NCBI GenBank assembly: GCA_902573425.1
Contig: CACGJO010000003.1
Coordinates: 1 to 64,000, forward strand
Origin: an uncultured Pelagibacteraceae bacterium
Lineage (GTDB): Bacteria > Pseudomonadota > Alphaproteobacteria > Pelagibacterales > Pelagibacteraceae
Direction: 5' to 3'
Length of the DNA stretch: 64,000 bases
Below the pieces are notes generated by a model. The model had not been told where the DNA came from and ran no database searches. It saw only the letters and a program-made list of their open reading frames with translations. This document shows, one piece after another, positions 1 to 11,224 of the stretch (its first letter is position 1; every line of letters begins with the position of its first letter). Both the position numbers and the translations under genes were made by a program.

Positions 1-799
1 ATTCAAAGGATCCTAGTAAATTACCAATTGGATCATTCCAAAGAACTGGCCAAAATATATATAAAGATAGAAAGTAAAAAATAAAAAAAATAAATATTTT
101 AATAATGTTATGAAATTTTTCTTTATCTGATTGAGTAGTCAATATAAAGAATATTAAAAAAGCTATCGGTAAAAAAAAACCGAAGATCCTCTGCGCTGTA
201 CTCAAACCAGCAAGTATTGAAAAAAGAATTAAATTTTTTTTGCTTAAATTATCAAATGATTTAAAGCAATAATAAAGTGAAATTGTGATAAGAGATAAAA
301 AAATTACATCTTTATTATTAAAAAAACTACTTCCATAAATTCTTGGTGATAAAATAAAAAATAAGGTTCCGATAAATGAAATACTAAAGCTTGAGAACCT
401 ATTTTTTAATATTTTATAAAAAAATATAGATGAGGTAAAAAATAGCGCGAAGTTTAAAAAATGTTTTAAGTAAAATGCTTTTTTAATATCATCAACCTTA
501 AAAATAACCTCAATAAAAGCCACAGGTAAATCAAAAACTACACCATAAAAAGGAAAATCTTTAGGTGATGGCAATGTAAAACCGTAAATTTCATTTATTT
601 TTTGATCAACTGAATTTTTTAAAACCTCGAAAGGTGTAAAATTTAAAATATACTGAAGCCAATAAAACCCACTTGATCTATGGAATTCTTCGTCAACAGA
701 TATTCCATAGTCGCGAAAAGTAAATAATCCAACTAAAAAAAAGCAAGAAAACAATAAAAATATAATTTTTTTTGAAGTTTTAGTATCTATTTTGATCAT
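1..799 (-). CDS. Membrane glycosyltransferase-like protein (ArnT/PMT family-like), C-terminus truncated by window edge
   Basis: Reading the minus strand from ATG at 799 gives MIKIDTKTSKKIIFLLFSCFFLVGLFTFRDYGISVDEEFHRSSGFYW..., open to the window edge, multi-TM, with an acidic motif after TM1 typical of GT39/GT83-like enzymes. Not in the supplied ORF track. Confidence 0.6.
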   Translation of the reverse strand, partial: MIKIDTKTSKKIIFLLFSCFFLVGLFTFRDYGISVDEEFHRSSGFYWLQYILNFTPFEVLKNSVDQKINEIYGFTLPSPKDFPFYGVVFDLPVAFIEVIFKVDDIKKAFYLKHFLNFALFFTSSIFFYKILKNRFSSFSISFIGTLFFILSPRIYGSSFFNNKDVIFLSLITISLYYCFKSFDNLSKKNLILFSILAGLSTAQRIFGFFLPIAFLIFFILTTQSDKEKFHNIIKIFIFFIFYFLSLYIFWPVLWNDPIGNLLGSFE

Positions 800-907
800 T
801 TGAATTTAGTTATTTAACTTTATAACATTGCATCTTTTCTTGTGCACTAAATAGTTTTGATTTGTATATTATTTGAAAATTGTGTTTAAAAGTATTAAAA
901 ATTTAAG

Positions 908-2065
908 ATGAATATTCACGAATACCAGGCAAAAGAAATATTAAAAGATTTTGGGGCACCAGTCTCAAATGGTTTTGTTATTTTTAATCCTCAGGAATTA
1001 GATAAAAATTTAAATAATCTAAAATCAGAAAAACTTGTCGTAAAAGCTCAAATCCATGCTGGAGGAAGAGGAAAAGCTGGGGGAGTAAAACTAGTTGGTA
1101 GGCCTGAAATTTTTTCTGAAGTTAAAAAAATGTTTGGCAAAGTTCTTGTTACACATCAAACAGGACCTCAAGGAAAGAAAGTCAAAAGAGTTTATATACA
1201 GGAAGCATATGATATTGAAAAAGAATTTTATTTATCTTGCTTAGTAGACAGAGAAAGTTCAAAAATTGCTTTTATAAGTAGTACAGAGGGCGGTGTGGAC
1301 ATCGAGTCAGTTGCACAAAATAACCCAGAAAAAATTCTAACTACCAAAATAGATTTTAAAGAAACTTTAACTTATGAAGATATTCAAAAGATTATCGAAA
1401 TATTTTCTTTAGATCAAAGTCAAAAAAAAGAAGCTGAAAATTTGGTAAATGCCCTGTTTAATACTTTAATTTCAAAAGATGCATCTCTAATCGAAATTAA
1501 TCCACTAGTTATTACAAAACAAAAAAAACTAATTTGTTTAGATGCTAAAATGAACTTTGATTCAAACGCAATGTATCGTAGACCAGAAATTTTAAAACTT
1601 AGGGATCTGAATGAAGAAGAACCAGCAGAAATTGAAGCAAGTAAATTCGGTCTTGCTTATATTAAATTAAATGGATCTATCGGTTGTATGGTAAATGGAG
1701 CCGGTCTTGCAATGTCAACAATGGATATAATAAAATTATATGGAGAAGAACCCGCAAATTTTCTTGATGTAGGGGGAGGTGCATCCAAAGAACAAGTCTC
1801 TGCTGCCTTCAAATTAATTTTATCTGACAAAAAAGTTAAAGGAATATTAATAAATATTTTTGGGGGGATAATGCAATGCGATGTGCTTGCCCAAGGTGTC
1901 GTAGAAGCGGCAAAGGAGATCAATATTAAAGTGCCACTAGTAGTTAGGTTAGCAGGAACAAATTTTGAAAAAGGTAAAGAAATTTTAGATAAATCAGGAC
2001 TTAAAATTTTATCTGCATCAGATTTAAATGATGCAGCGAAAAAAATCGTAAACGCAATAAAATAA
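908..2065 (+). CDS. sucC: Succinate-CoA ligase (ADP-forming) subunit beta
   Basis: MNIHEYQAKEILKDFGAPV...; GGGASKEQV and INIFGGIMQCD motifs; followed by sucD. Confidence 0.98.
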   Translation: MNIHEYQAKEILKDFGAPVSNGFVIFNPQELDKNLNNLKSEKLVVKAQIHAGGRGKAGGVKLVGRPEIFSEVKKMFGKVLVTHQTGPQGKKVKRVYIQEAYDIEKEFYLSCLVDRESSKIAFISSTEGGVDIESVAQNNPEKILTTKIDFKETLTYEDIQKIIEIFSLDQSQKKEAENLVNALFNTLISKDASLIEINPLVITKQKKLICLDAKMNFDSNAMYRRPEILKLRDLNEEEPAEIEASKFGLAYIKLNGSIGCMVNGAGLAMSTMDIIKLYGEEPANFLDVGGGASKEQVSAAFKLILSDKKVKGILINIFGGIMQCDVLAQGVVEAAKEINIKVPLVVRLAGTNFEKGKEILDKSGLKILSASDLNDAAKKIVNAIK

Positions 2066-2941
2066 ATGTCAGTTTTAGTAGACAAAAATACAAAAGTTAT
2101 TTGCCAGGGTTTTACAGGAAAGCATGGAACTTTTCACTCGGAACAGGCATTAAAATATGGAACTAAACTGGTTGGTGGTGTTACACCCAAAAAAGGTGGC
2201 AATAAGCATCTTGGACTTCCAGTTTTTAATACTGTAGCTGAGGCAAAAGAAAATACATCAGCAAATGCCACAATGATTTATGTACCCCCAAAGTTTGCGG
2301 CTGCAGCAATTATTGAAGCAATTGATGCAGAAATAGATTTAATTGTTTGTATAACTGAGGGAATACCAATTTTTGATATGATGAAAGTAAAAAAAAAAAT
2401 TATAAATAGTAAAAGTAGACTTATTGGACCTAACTGCCCAGGGATAATTACACCAGAAGAATGTAAGATTGGAATAATGCCAGGTTCGATTCACAAGAAG
2501 GGTTCTGTAGGTATTGTTTCAAGATCAGGTACATTAACTTATGAGGCGGTAGCTCAAACAACTGAAAACGGTTTGGGGCAATCAACCTGTATTGGTATTG
2601 GAGGAGATCCCATTAATGGAACAAACTTTATTGACTGTCTAGATCTTTTTTTAAAGGATAAAGATACTCACTCAATCGTTATGATTGGAGAAATTGGAGG
2701 TTCAGCAGAGGAAGAAGCTGCAGAATTTCTTAAAAAGTCAAAATTAAAAAAACCTACAGTTGGTTTTATAGCTGGATTGACAGCCCCTCCAGGCAGAAGA
2801 ATGGGACATGCTGGCGCAATAATATCAGGTGGTAAAGGAGGCGCAGAAGACAAAATAGAGGTTATGAAATCAGCTGATATTACGATATCAAAATCTCCAG
2901 CTGATATCGGAAAAACTATTTACGAAAAACTTAATAATTAA
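2066..2941 (+). CDS. sucD: Succinate-CoA ligase subunit alpha
   Basis: [50 protein letters not shown] active-site His motif. Confidence 0.98.
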   Translation: MSVLVDKNTKVICQGFTGKHGTFHSEQALKYGTKLVGGVTPKKGGNKHLGLPVFNTVAEAKENTSANATMIYVPPKFAAAAIIEAIDAEIDLIVCITEGIPIFDMMKVKKKIINSKSRLIGPNCPGIITPEECKIGIMPGSIHKKGSVGIVSRSGTLTYEAVAQTTENGLGQSTCIGIGGDPINGTNFIDCLDLFLKDKDTHSIVMIGEIGGSAEEEAAEFLKKSKLKKPTVGFIAGLTAPPGRRMGHAGAIISGGKGGAEDKIEVMKSADITISKSPADIGKTIYEKLNN

Positions 2942-2978
2942 AAATTCTTTTTTTGTGTTATTATAATTATTAATAAAT

Positions 2979-5876
2979 ATGGCCAACGGAAAAAATAATA
3001 ACATTTTTGAAAAAACATCATTTCTAGGAGCAAACAGCTCTCAGTTCATTCAAGAATTATACGCAGAGTATCTTAATAACCCTCAGAAAATACCAAACGA
3101 ATGGAAAATATTTTTCGAAGGGCTGAACGATGAAAAAGATGGAATTATAAAAAATGCAAATGGTCCAAGTTGGGCAAGAAAAAAAAAGATAAAAAATAAT
3201 TTAGAAAATAATTCTGATTTCAATAAGAATAAAAATGGAAATTTAGAAATTTTTACTGATAAAGGCAATGTATTAGAAGCAGCGAAAAATTCTGTAAGAG
3301 CAAATATGCTCGTGAGAGCTTTTAGAATTAGAGGACACTTAATCTCAAATCTTGATCCACTTGGTCTTCAAAAAAGAGAAAAACACTCAGAGTTAAAACC
3401 TGAAAGCTATGGTTTTTCAGAAAAAGATTTAAGTAAAAAAATATTTTTAGATGGAGTTCTTGGTATACAGTCAGCAACTCTACGAGAAATTTTATCAATT
3501 GCAAAAGAAACCTACTGTAAAAGTATAGGATTCGAATTTATGCATATGTCAGATCCTGAAGAAAGAACATGGATAAGAGATAGAATTGAGGGTAAAGAAA
3601 AGTCAATCAAATTCACATTAAATGGAAAGAAAGCAATTTTAAATAAATTAGTCGAGTCAGAGGGTTTTGAAAAATTTTTACATGTAAAATTTGTAGGTAC
3701 AAAAAGATTTGGCTTAGATGGTGCAGAGTCATTAATCCCAGCCTTGGAACAAATTATTAAAAGAGGAGGTAATTTAGGAGTTAAAGAAGTCAAAATTGGA
3801 ATGCCTCATAGAGGCAGACTAAACGTACTTGCCAACATGATGCAAAAACCTTTCAAAGCTATTTTTAAAGAATTTTTTGGTGAAAAAATTACCTCAAAAA
3901 AAGATTTTGAAGGAGATGTAAAATATCATTTAGGAGCATCGGCAAATAGGGAATTTGATGGAAACTTAGTTCATATAAGTTTAACAGATAACCCATCGCA
4001 TTTAGAGGCTGTAAATCCAGTTGTTCTTGGACAAGTTAGAGCAAAACAATTTTTTCATAAAGATAAGGAAAGAAAAAAAGTAATACCAGTTTTAATTCAC
4101 GGAGACGCCGCATTTGCTGGACAAGGAGTTGTTGCAGAATGTTTCGCTATGTCCGGGTTACCAGGACATAATACTGGTGGAACAATTCATATTATAGTTA
4201 ATAATCAAATTGGATTTACAACAGCACCACGGTTTGCGAGATCCTCTCCTTATCCCTCAGATTTAGCAAAAATGGTTCAAGCACCAATATTTCATGTGAA
4301 CGGGGATGATCCAGAGGCGGTAGTGCACTGCGCAAAAATTGCAACTGAGTTCAGACAAAAATTTAATAGAGATGTAGTTATTGACATGGTTTGCTACAGA
4401 AGATTTGGCCATAACGAAGGCGATGAGCCATCGTTTACTCAGCCATTGATGTATAAAAAAATAAAAAATCATCCTTCTACTCTAGAAATATATGGTCAAA
4501 AACTTATTAAAGAAGGGTTAGTTACAAAAGTAGAAATTGAAAGTAACAAGAAAAAATTTAGAGAGTTTCTAAATAATGAGTTTGTTGGAGCAAAAGATTA
4601 CAAAGTTAAAATGAAATGGTTTGATGGAGTATGGTCACGTTTTAAACCAGAAATAGGCAAAGATAGAAGAGGTGTGACCGGAGTAAAAAAAGAAAACCTC
4701 ATAGATATTGGAAAAAAAATTACACAATTACCAGAAAATTTTAATATTCATAAAACTTTGATAAAAATTTTTGAAAATAAGCAAAAAATGTTCACACAAA
4801 ATCACCAGATTGATTGGTCCACAGCTGAATCACTTGCCTTTGCAACACTTTTAAATGACGGTTTCTCTGTAAGATTATCAGGGCAAGACTCAGGAAGAGG
4901 AACCTTTAGTCAAAGACATTCGGTCCTAAGAAATCAGGATAGCCATGAGAGATATATCCCCTTGCAACATGTGTCGGAAAAACAAAAAAACTTTGAAGTA
5001 ATAGATAGTCTTCTTTCTGAATTAGGTGTTCTTGGTTTTGAATTTGGTTACTCTCTATCTGAACCTGAGACTCTTGTGCTCTGGGAAGCACAATTTGGAG
5101 ATTTTGTTAATGGTGCACAAGTCGTTATTGATCAATTTATTTCATCGGGAGAGTCAAAGTGGTCAAGAGCAAGTGGACTTGTGATGCTTTTACCTCATGG
5201 ATACGAAGGCCAAGGTCCTGAACATTCTTCAGGTAGATTAGAAAGGTTTTTGCAGTTATGTGCCCAGGATAATTTACAAGTAGTAAATTGTACAACACCC
5301 GCAAACTATTTTCATGTTCTAAGAAGACAAATGCATAGAGACTTTAGAAAACCACTTATAGTCATGACACCTAAGTCACTCTTAAGGCATAAAAGATGTT
5401 TATCAAATCTAGAAGATTTTACAAAAAAGAATTCATTTCATAGAATTTTAGAAGACAGTGCTTATTTAAAAGGAAGCAGACTTGTTTCTCTAAAAAAAGA
5501 TAATAAAATCAAAAAAGTTGTAATGTGTTCAGGCAAAATTTATTATGATCTTATAGAGCAAAGAGAAAAGATAAAAAGTGATAGCGTAGTGTTCTTAAGA
5601 ATTGAACAGCTATACCCCTTTCCTGTAAAACAAGTTGGAAAGCAGCTTAAAAGATATAAAAATGCAAAATTTTTTTGGTGTCAAGAAGAGCCAAAAAATA
5701 TGGGCGCATGGAATACAGCGCGACACTATATTGATAGAACTTTAGATATCATTCAAGTAAAAGGAGAAAAGGTCAAATATGTTGGACGAAATGCTGCCGC
5801 ATCACCTGCCACAGGAAATTTAAATAAACATCTTGCAGAACAAAAAGAAATATTAGAAAAGGTAATAAATAAGTAG
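2979..5876 (+). CDS. sucA: 2-oxoglutarate dehydrogenase E1 component
   Basis: 965 aa; N-terminal SSQFIQELYAEYLNNP; GMPHRGRLNVL; adjacent to sucB. Confidence 0.98.
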   Translation: MANGKNNNIFEKTSFLGANSSQFIQELYAEYLNNPQKIPNEWKIFFEGLNDEKDGIIKNANGPSWARKKKIKNNLENNSDFNKNKNGNLEIFTDKGNVLEAAKNSVRANMLVRAFRIRGHLISNLDPLGLQKREKHSELKPESYGFSEKDLSKKIFLDGVLGIQSATLREILSIAKETYCKSIGFEFMHMSDPEERTWIRDRIEGKEKSIKFTLNGKKAILNKLVESEGFEKFLHVKFVGTKRFGLDGAESLIPALEQIIKRGGNLGVKEVKIGMPHRGRLNVLANMMQKPFKAIFKEFFGEKITSKKDFEGDVKYHLGASANREFDGNLVHISLTDNPSHLEAVNPVVLGQVRAKQFFHKDKERKKVIPVLIHGDAAFAGQGVVAECFAMSGLPGHNTGGTIHIIVNNQIGFTTAPRFARSSPYPSDLAKMVQAPIFHVNGDDPEAVVHCAKIATEFRQKFNRDVVIDMVCYRRFGHNEGDEPSFTQPLMYKKIKNHPSTLEIYGQKLIKEGLVTKVEIESNKKKFREFLNNEFVGAKDYKVKMKWFDGVWSRFKPEIGKDRRGVTGVKKENLIDIGKKITQLPENFNIHKTLIKIFENKQKMFTQNHQIDWSTAESLAFATLLNDGFSVRLSGQDSGRGTFSQRHSVLRNQDSHERYIPLQHVSEKQKNFEVIDSLLSELGVLGFEFGYSLSEPETLVLWEAQFGDFVNGAQVVIDQFISSGESKWSRASGLVMLLPHGYEGQGPEHSSGRLERFLQLCAQDNLQVVNCTTPANYFHVLRRQMHRDFRKPLIVMTPKSLLRHKRCLSNLEDFTKKNSFHRILEDSAYLKGSRLVSLKKDNKIKKVVMCSGKIYYDLIEQREKIKSDSVVFLRIEQLYPFPVKQVGKQLKRYKNAKFFWCQEEPKNMGAWNTARHYIDRTLDIIQVKGEKVKYVGRNAAASPATGNLNKHLAEQKEILEKVINK

Positions 5877-7202
5877 ATGTCAGAAAAAATAATAGTTCCA
5901 GCTTTAGGAGAATCAGTTACAGAAGCCACAGTATCAAAGTGGCTTAAAACTGTTGGAGAAGAAGTAAATTCAGATGAGCCATTAGTAGAACTAGAAACCG
6001 ACAAGGTAAATGTTGAAGTTCCATCACCCTCTGATGGTATTTTAGAAAAAATCTCAGTAAAAGAGGGAACAACCGTTGAAGTTGGTACCCTTTTAGGAAG
6101 TGTGGGAGCTAATGACACAAAACCAGTTACAGATAAAAAAGAAAAAAAATATACACCACCTACAAAAAAAGAAAAAAGTACTCCTATTTATAATGAAGAA
6201 CCGAAAAAAAATGAGGAAGTAGTTGAAATAAATAAACCAATCTCTAATGGAATGGAAACACTTATTTTAAACGAGGAAGAAAAAGAGGAAACTCCATTAA
6301 TTTTAGATCAAGAACATAAAACTGAAAAAATAAAAAAAACAAAAGTAAAAACAGCCTCACCATCTGCCAGAAAAATAGCCCAAGACAAAAATATTAGCTT
6401 AGACCAAATCGAAGGCTCTGGAAGAAGAGGCATGGTTTTAAAAGAAGATTTGATTAATCTAATGGGCGCTAAGCCTGCTCCAAATTTAAAAAAGACAAAA
6501 GATGGTCCAGAGGAAAGAATTAAAATGACAAGATTAAGATTAACAATAGCAAGAAGATTAAAAGAAGCCCAAAATAATGCTGCAATGCTTACAACTTTTA
6601 ATGAAGTTGATATGCATAATATAATGGAAATAAGAAAAAATTATCAAGAGGAGTTTAAAAAAAAATATTCAGTAAAATTAGGTTTCATGTCATTTTTTGT
6701 TAAAGCTAGCATTGCTGCCTTAAAAAATTACCCAGCTATAAATGCTGAAATTCAGGATGAGGAAATTGTTTATAAAAATTATTATAATTTAAGTTTTGCA
6801 GTTGGCACTGAAAAAGGTCTAGTTGTTCCAGTTTTAAGAAATCCTGATGAAATGTCTTTTGCTGATATTGAAAAAAATATTGCTAGCATCGGTGAGAAAG
6901 CCAGAAATGGCAAATTAACAATCAATGATTTACAAGGAGGCACTTTTACAATAACTAATGGAGGTATTTATGGATCAATGCTTTCTACTCCAATACTCAA
7001 TCCACCTCAGTCAGGAGTATTAGGTATGCACAATATAATTGATCGAGCAATTGTGATAAATGGTGAAATAAAAATTCGCCCAATGATGTATTTAGCGCTA
7101 TCCTATGACCATAGAATTGTTGATGGCAAAGAGGCAGTATCATTTTTAAAAAATATCAAGGACTTTTTAGAAGAACCAAAAAGACTTTTTTTAAACGTTT
7201 AA
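5877..7202 (+). CDS. sucB: Dihydrolipoyl succinyltransferase (2-OGDH E2)
   Basis: N-terminal lipoyl domain ([12 protein letters not shown]), E3-binding domain, C-terminal SYDHRIVDG catalytic motif. Confidence 0.98.
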   Translation: MSEKIIVPALGESVTEATVSKWLKTVGEEVNSDEPLVELETDKVNVEVPSPSDGILEKISVKEGTTVEVGTLLGSVGANDTKPVTDKKEKKYTPPTKKEKSTPIYNEEPKKNEEVVEINKPISNGMETLILNEEEKEETPLILDQEHKTEKIKKTKVKTASPSARKIAQDKNISLDQIEGSGRRGMVLKEDLINLMGAKPAPNLKKTKDGPEERIKMTRLRLTIARRLKEAQNNAAMLTTFNEVDMHNIMEIRKNYQEEFKKKYSVKLGFMSFFVKASIAALKNYPAINAEIQDEEIVYKNYYNLSFAVGTEKGLVVPVLRNPDEMSFADIEKNIASIGEKARNGKLTINDLQGGTFTITNGGIYGSMLSTPILNPPQSGVLGMHNIIDRAIVINGEIKIRPMMYLALSYDHRIVDGKEAVSFLKNIKDFLEEPKRLFLNV

Positions 7203-7205
7203 GAA

Positions 7206-8609
7206 ATGGAAAAAAATTTTGATTTAATAGTAATAGGTGGTGGGCCCGGTGGATATGTGTGTGCAATCAGGGCTGCTCAGTTAGGTCTAAAAACTGCTTG
7301 CGTCGAGTCTAGAGGAACATTAGGTGGAACTTGTTTGAATGTTGGATGTATTCCCTCTAAGAGTTTACTTAATTCTTCAGAGCTTTTTTCAAAAGCAAAA
7401 AATCATTTTAATAACATTGGTATAGAAACTGGAGATGTGAAATTAAATCTTAATAAAATGATGACAAATAAAAGTAAATCTGTCCAAATTTTAACCAAGG
7501 GTGTTGAATTCTTATTCAAAAAAAATAAGGTAACTTATATAAAGGGAAAAGGAGTCCTGTTTTCAAAAAATGATGTAGTAGTTTATCAAGATGGAAAAAA
7601 AACATCTTACAAATCTCAAAATATTGTTATTGCTACTGGCTCATCTTCCGTGTCCCTTTCTGGTATAAATATAGATGAAAAAAATATAATATCATCGACT
7701 GGCGCACTTTCATTGGAGAAAGTCCCAACAAATTTAGTGATAATTGGTGGTGGTTATATTGGTCTTGAAATGGGTTCAGTTTGGTCGAGACTTGGTTCAA
7801 AGGTTACGGTAATTGAATATTTAGATCATATAACACCTGGGATGGATAAAGAAATTTCTAAGGAATTTCAGAAAATTTTAACAAAGCAAGGAATTAAATT
7901 TTTGCTGGAAAACAAAGTTACATCTGTAAAAAATAAAAATGACAAAGTCCTAGTTGATTTTATTGATAATAAAACAAATAAAAAATCTAGTTTAGAATGT
8001 GATAAGGTTTTAGTTTCAGTTGGTAGAAAACCCTACACAGAGGGCTTAAATTTGACAAAATTAGGTATAAAAAAAGATCAGGCAGGAAGAATAGAAGTAA
8101 ATAAAAATTTTCAGACTTCATTAGAAAATATTTTTGCAATAGGTGACGTTATTAAAGGACCGATGCTAGCTCACAAAGCGGAGGAAGAAGGAATAGCAGT
8201 CGCTGAAATTTTAGCTGGGCAATCTGGCCATGTGAATTACGACGTTGTACCAGGTGTAATATATACTTCTCCTGAAGTTGCAACTGTAGGAAAAACTGAG
8301 GAAGATCTTAAAGATTTAAAAATAGATTACAAAGTTGGTAAATTCCCATTTCTTGCCAATTCAAGAGCCAAAGTTAACAATGAGTCAGAAGGATTCGTAA
8401 AAATTTTGGCCGATGCAAAAACAGATAAGGTTTTAGGTGTTCATATAATTGGACCTCATTGTGGTGATATGATTGCTGAAATGGCTTTAGCTATGGAATT
8501 TGGTGCAAGTTCAGAAGATATAGCTAGAACTTGTCATGCTCATCCAACTCATACTGAAGCAATTAAAGAAGCAGCTCTGGCAGTTGACAAGAGACCTATT
8601 CATTTTTAA
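7206..8609 (+). CDS. lpdA: Dihydrolipoyl dehydrogenase (E3)
   Basis: GGGPGGYVCAIRAAQLG; GGTCLNVGCIPSK redox motif; HAHPTHTEA C-terminus. Confidence 0.98.
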   Translation: MEKNFDLIVIGGGPGGYVCAIRAAQLGLKTACVESRGTLGGTCLNVGCIPSKSLLNSSELFSKAKNHFNNIGIETGDVKLNLNKMMTNKSKSVQILTKGVEFLFKKNKVTYIKGKGVLFSKNDVVVYQDGKKTSYKSQNIVIATGSSSVSLSGINIDEKNIISSTGALSLEKVPTNLVIIGGGYIGLEMGSVWSRLGSKVTVIEYLDHITPGMDKEISKEFQKILTKQGIKFLLENKVTSVKNKNDKVLVDFIDNKTNKKSSLECDKVLVSVGRKPYTEGLNLTKLGIKKDQAGRIEVNKNFQTSLENIFAIGDVIKGPMLAHKAEEEGIAVAEILAGQSGHVNYDVVPGVIYTSPEVATVGKTEEDLKDLKIDYKVGKFPFLANSRAKVNNESEGFVKILADAKTDKVLGVHIIGPHCGDMIAEMALAMEFGASSEDIARTCHAHPTHTEAIKEAALAVDKRPIHF

Positions 8610-8620
8610 GCAACTAATTC

Positions 8621-10576
8621 ATGAAAGTACCAGTTCTAATTCCAAGAATATTTGACCATCCCCATACTTATTTATCTGGAAGGTTTGGGAAGTTGAAAGC
8701 GGGTTCTATAGTTCAAGTTCCCTTTGGCAGGGAAAAGGAAATAGGAGTTGTATGGGACAAAGCAGAGGAAACTAAAAAAAATTTTCGACTAAAAACTATT
8801 TTAGAAATTAAACCATTTTCATTTAGTGATAAATTAATTAAATTTATTAACTGGTTTTCTATTTACAATTTAGTTCCAAAAGGAATGGTTTTAAAAATGT
8901 TTTTAGGAAATGACTTGTTGTCATCTAAGAAATCTGATTTCAAACTTCAATATATTAGTAACGAAAAAACTAGATTTGAGTTAAATAATGACCAAAAAAA
9001 ATGTTTAAAAGACATTCAAAATTTTGGAAACAACTTTAGTGTTACTTTGTTGCAAGGTATTACTGGATCTGGAAAAACTTTAGTTTATTTTGAGAGAATA
9101 AAAGAAAGTTTAAAAAAAAATAAACAAGTTTTAGTTTTGTTACCAGAAATTTTCTTAACGAATCAATTTAACAAAAGATTTGAAGATTATTTTGGTTTTA
9201 AACCCTCTATTTGGCATTCTAAAATTACAAAAAAAAATAAAAGAATTATTTGGCAAAATATAAATAATGGGAAAATAGGATTAGTAGTTGGAGCAAGATC
9301 ATCTTTATTTTTACCTTTTAAAAATCTTGGTTTGATAGTTGTAGATGAAGAACATGACAACTCATACAAGCAAGACGAAGGTATAAGATACAATGCCAGA
9401 GACATGGCTATTTCACGTGGATCCTTCGAGAATGTTCCTGTAATTCTTTCCACTTCAATTCCATCTCTAGAAACTTATAAAAATGTTAAAAGCAAAAAAT
9501 ATAATATAACTAAATTGAATAAAAGATATAAAGATTTTTCTCTTCCTAATGCAGAAATTATAAATCTCAACTTAACAAAAAAAAGTAAGAATATTTGGTT
9601 AGATATCAAAACATTAAATTTAGTGAAAAAATATTTAGATAAAGGAGATCAAGTTCTATTTTTCCTAAACAGAAGAGGATATGCACCATTCATGATTTGT
9701 AAAATTTGCGGTTATAAACTTGAATGTCCCAACTGCTCAATATTTTTAACATTTCATAAATATTTAGATAAGGCATTGTGCCATCATTGTGGTCATAAAA
9801 CTCAAGTTAAAAATAAATGTAAAAATTTTGGTACAGCTTGCGATTTTCAAATGTATGGGCCTGGAGTAGAAAAGATTTTTTCTGAATTAAAACAAATTTT
9901 TCCTCAAAAAAAAATTAAGATTTTATCTAGTGATTTTTTAACTAAAAAAAAAGAAACTTACGAATTATTGAATGATATTGAAAAAAATAAAGTAAATATT
10001 TTGGTGGGTACTCAGTTGATTTCAAAAGGTTTTAACTTTCCAAATTTGAATTGCATAGTGGTTGTAGATGCAGATTTTTCAGGAATGGGATTTGATTTAA
10101 GATCCACGGAAAAAAATATACAACTTTATAATCAACTTAGTGGAAGAGCAGGAAGGTTTAGTAAAGATTCAATTATAATTTATCAAACATTCAATCCCAA
10201 AGATGAAACTTTGAAAAATATACTTAAAAATAAACAAGATGAATTTCTCGAAGAAGAATTTTTATTAAGAAAGAAAAAAAACCTTCCACCATTTACAAGA
10301 TTGATCGCTTTTATCGTTTCATCAAAAAACGAGAGAGATGGTTTAATTGAAGCAAAAAAAATTAAAAAAATTTTGTCATCTATACAAAATATTGATGTAA
10401 TGGGCCCTGTAACTTCACCAATATTTAAAATTAAAAATAATTACCGAACAAGATTATTGTTAAGATCGTCAATAAACTTATTTCCCCAAAAACAAATTAG
10501 CCAAGCTTTAAAATTATTTAAAGTTTCGAAAAAAATAAAACTTACAGTTGATGTTGATCCATTAAACTTTAGCTAA
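8621..10576 (+). CDS. priA: Primosomal protein N' (PriA helicase)
   Basis: LLQGITGSGKTLVYF Walker A, VDEEHD, RRGYAPFMICKICGYKLECPNC zinc-binding region, SGRAGR. Confidence 0.95.
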   Translation: MKVPVLIPRIFDHPHTYLSGRFGKLKAGSIVQVPFGREKEIGVVWDKAEETKKNFRLKTILEIKPFSFSDKLIKFINWFSIYNLVPKGMVLKMFLGNDLLSSKKSDFKLQYISNEKTRFELNNDQKKCLKDIQNFGNNFSVTLLQGITGSGKTLVYFERIKESLKKNKQVLVLLPEIFLTNQFNKRFEDYFGFKPSIWHSKITKKNKRIIWQNINNGKIGLVVGARSSLFLPFKNLGLIVVDEEHDNSYKQDEGIRYNARDMAISRGSFENVPVILSTSIPSLETYKNVKSKKYNITKLNKRYKDFSLPNAEIINLNLTKKSKNIWLDIKTLNLVKKYLDKGDQVLFFLNRRGYAPFMICKICGYKLECPNCSIFLTFHKYLDKALCHHCGHKTQVKNKCKNFGTACDFQMYGPGVEKIFSELKQIFPQKKIKILSSDFLTKKKETYELLNDIEKNKVNILVGTQLISKGFNFPNLNCIVVVDADFSGMGFDLRSTEKNIQLYNQLSGRAGRFSKDSIIIYQTFNPKDETLKNILKNKQDEFLEEEFLLRKKKNLPPFTRLIAFIVSSKNERDGLIEAKKIKKILSSIQNIDVMGPVTSPIFKIKNNYRTRLLLRSSINLFPQKQISQALKLFKVSKKIKLTVDVDPLNFS

Positions 10577-10674
10577 AATGCCTTTTGTATACACTTGAAC
10601 AGTGCATTTTCGTATGATACGAAATCTCTTAAATTCATGAAGAAAATCATCAAAAAACTAAAAAATAAATTAAT

Positions 10675-11223
10675 ATGAACTCTTTTTCATCTGAAATATC
10701 CCAGAGGTATGCATTAGCGCTATATGATCTTTCAAAGGAAAATAATCAAACAGAAGAGTTTGTAGCGAATATTAAAGAATTCATGAAAGTTTTTAATTCT
10801 AATGAAAGCTTACGATTTTTTGTAAAAAATCCCACATATTCTGTTGAGGATCAAAAATCTGTATTTAATAAAATTTTAGCACAAATGAACACGAACAAAA
10901 TGATAAAAAATTTCTTTTCACTATTAATAATTAAAAAAAGAATTTTCTTTGTAGACCAAATTGCTGAAAAATTTTTGAATATAATTTCTATTAAAAAAGG
11001 GGAATTATCTTTAAATATTGTAACTGCAAACAAACTTGAAGAAAAAGAAATTTTGGATTTAGAAAAAGAAATTTCATCAAATCTTAAAAATAAACTTAAA
11101 CTAAATTGCAAAACTGACCCTTCATTAATTGGCGGTTTAGTTTTGCAAATTGGAAGTTTGATGATAGACACCTCTTTGAAAAACAAATTAAATAAATATA
11201 AAAAATCAATGATGGAGAACTAA
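10675..11223 (+). CDS. atpH: ATP synthase F1 subunit delta
   Basis: Delta/OSCP-like sequence ([14 protein letters not shown]); first gene of atpHAGDC. Confidence 0.95.
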   Translation: MNSFSSEISQRYALALYDLSKENNQTEEFVANIKEFMKVFNSNESLRFFVKNPTYSVEDQKSVFNKILAQMNTNKMIKNFFSLLIIKKRIFFVDQIAEKFLNIISIKKGELSLNIVTANKLEEKEILDLEKEISSNLKNKLKLNCKTDPSLIGGLVLQIGSLMIDTSLKNKLNKYKKSMMEN

Positions 11224-11224
11224 A

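Noticed and set aside
1657-2085. 142-aa minus-strand ORF
   Set aside because: Antisense shadow of sucC; no recognisable domain, and the plus-strand gene is certain.
5753-6118. 121-aa minus-strand ORF
   Set aside because: Antisense to the sucA/sucB junction; Ser/Thr-rich composition typical of reverse-frame translation.
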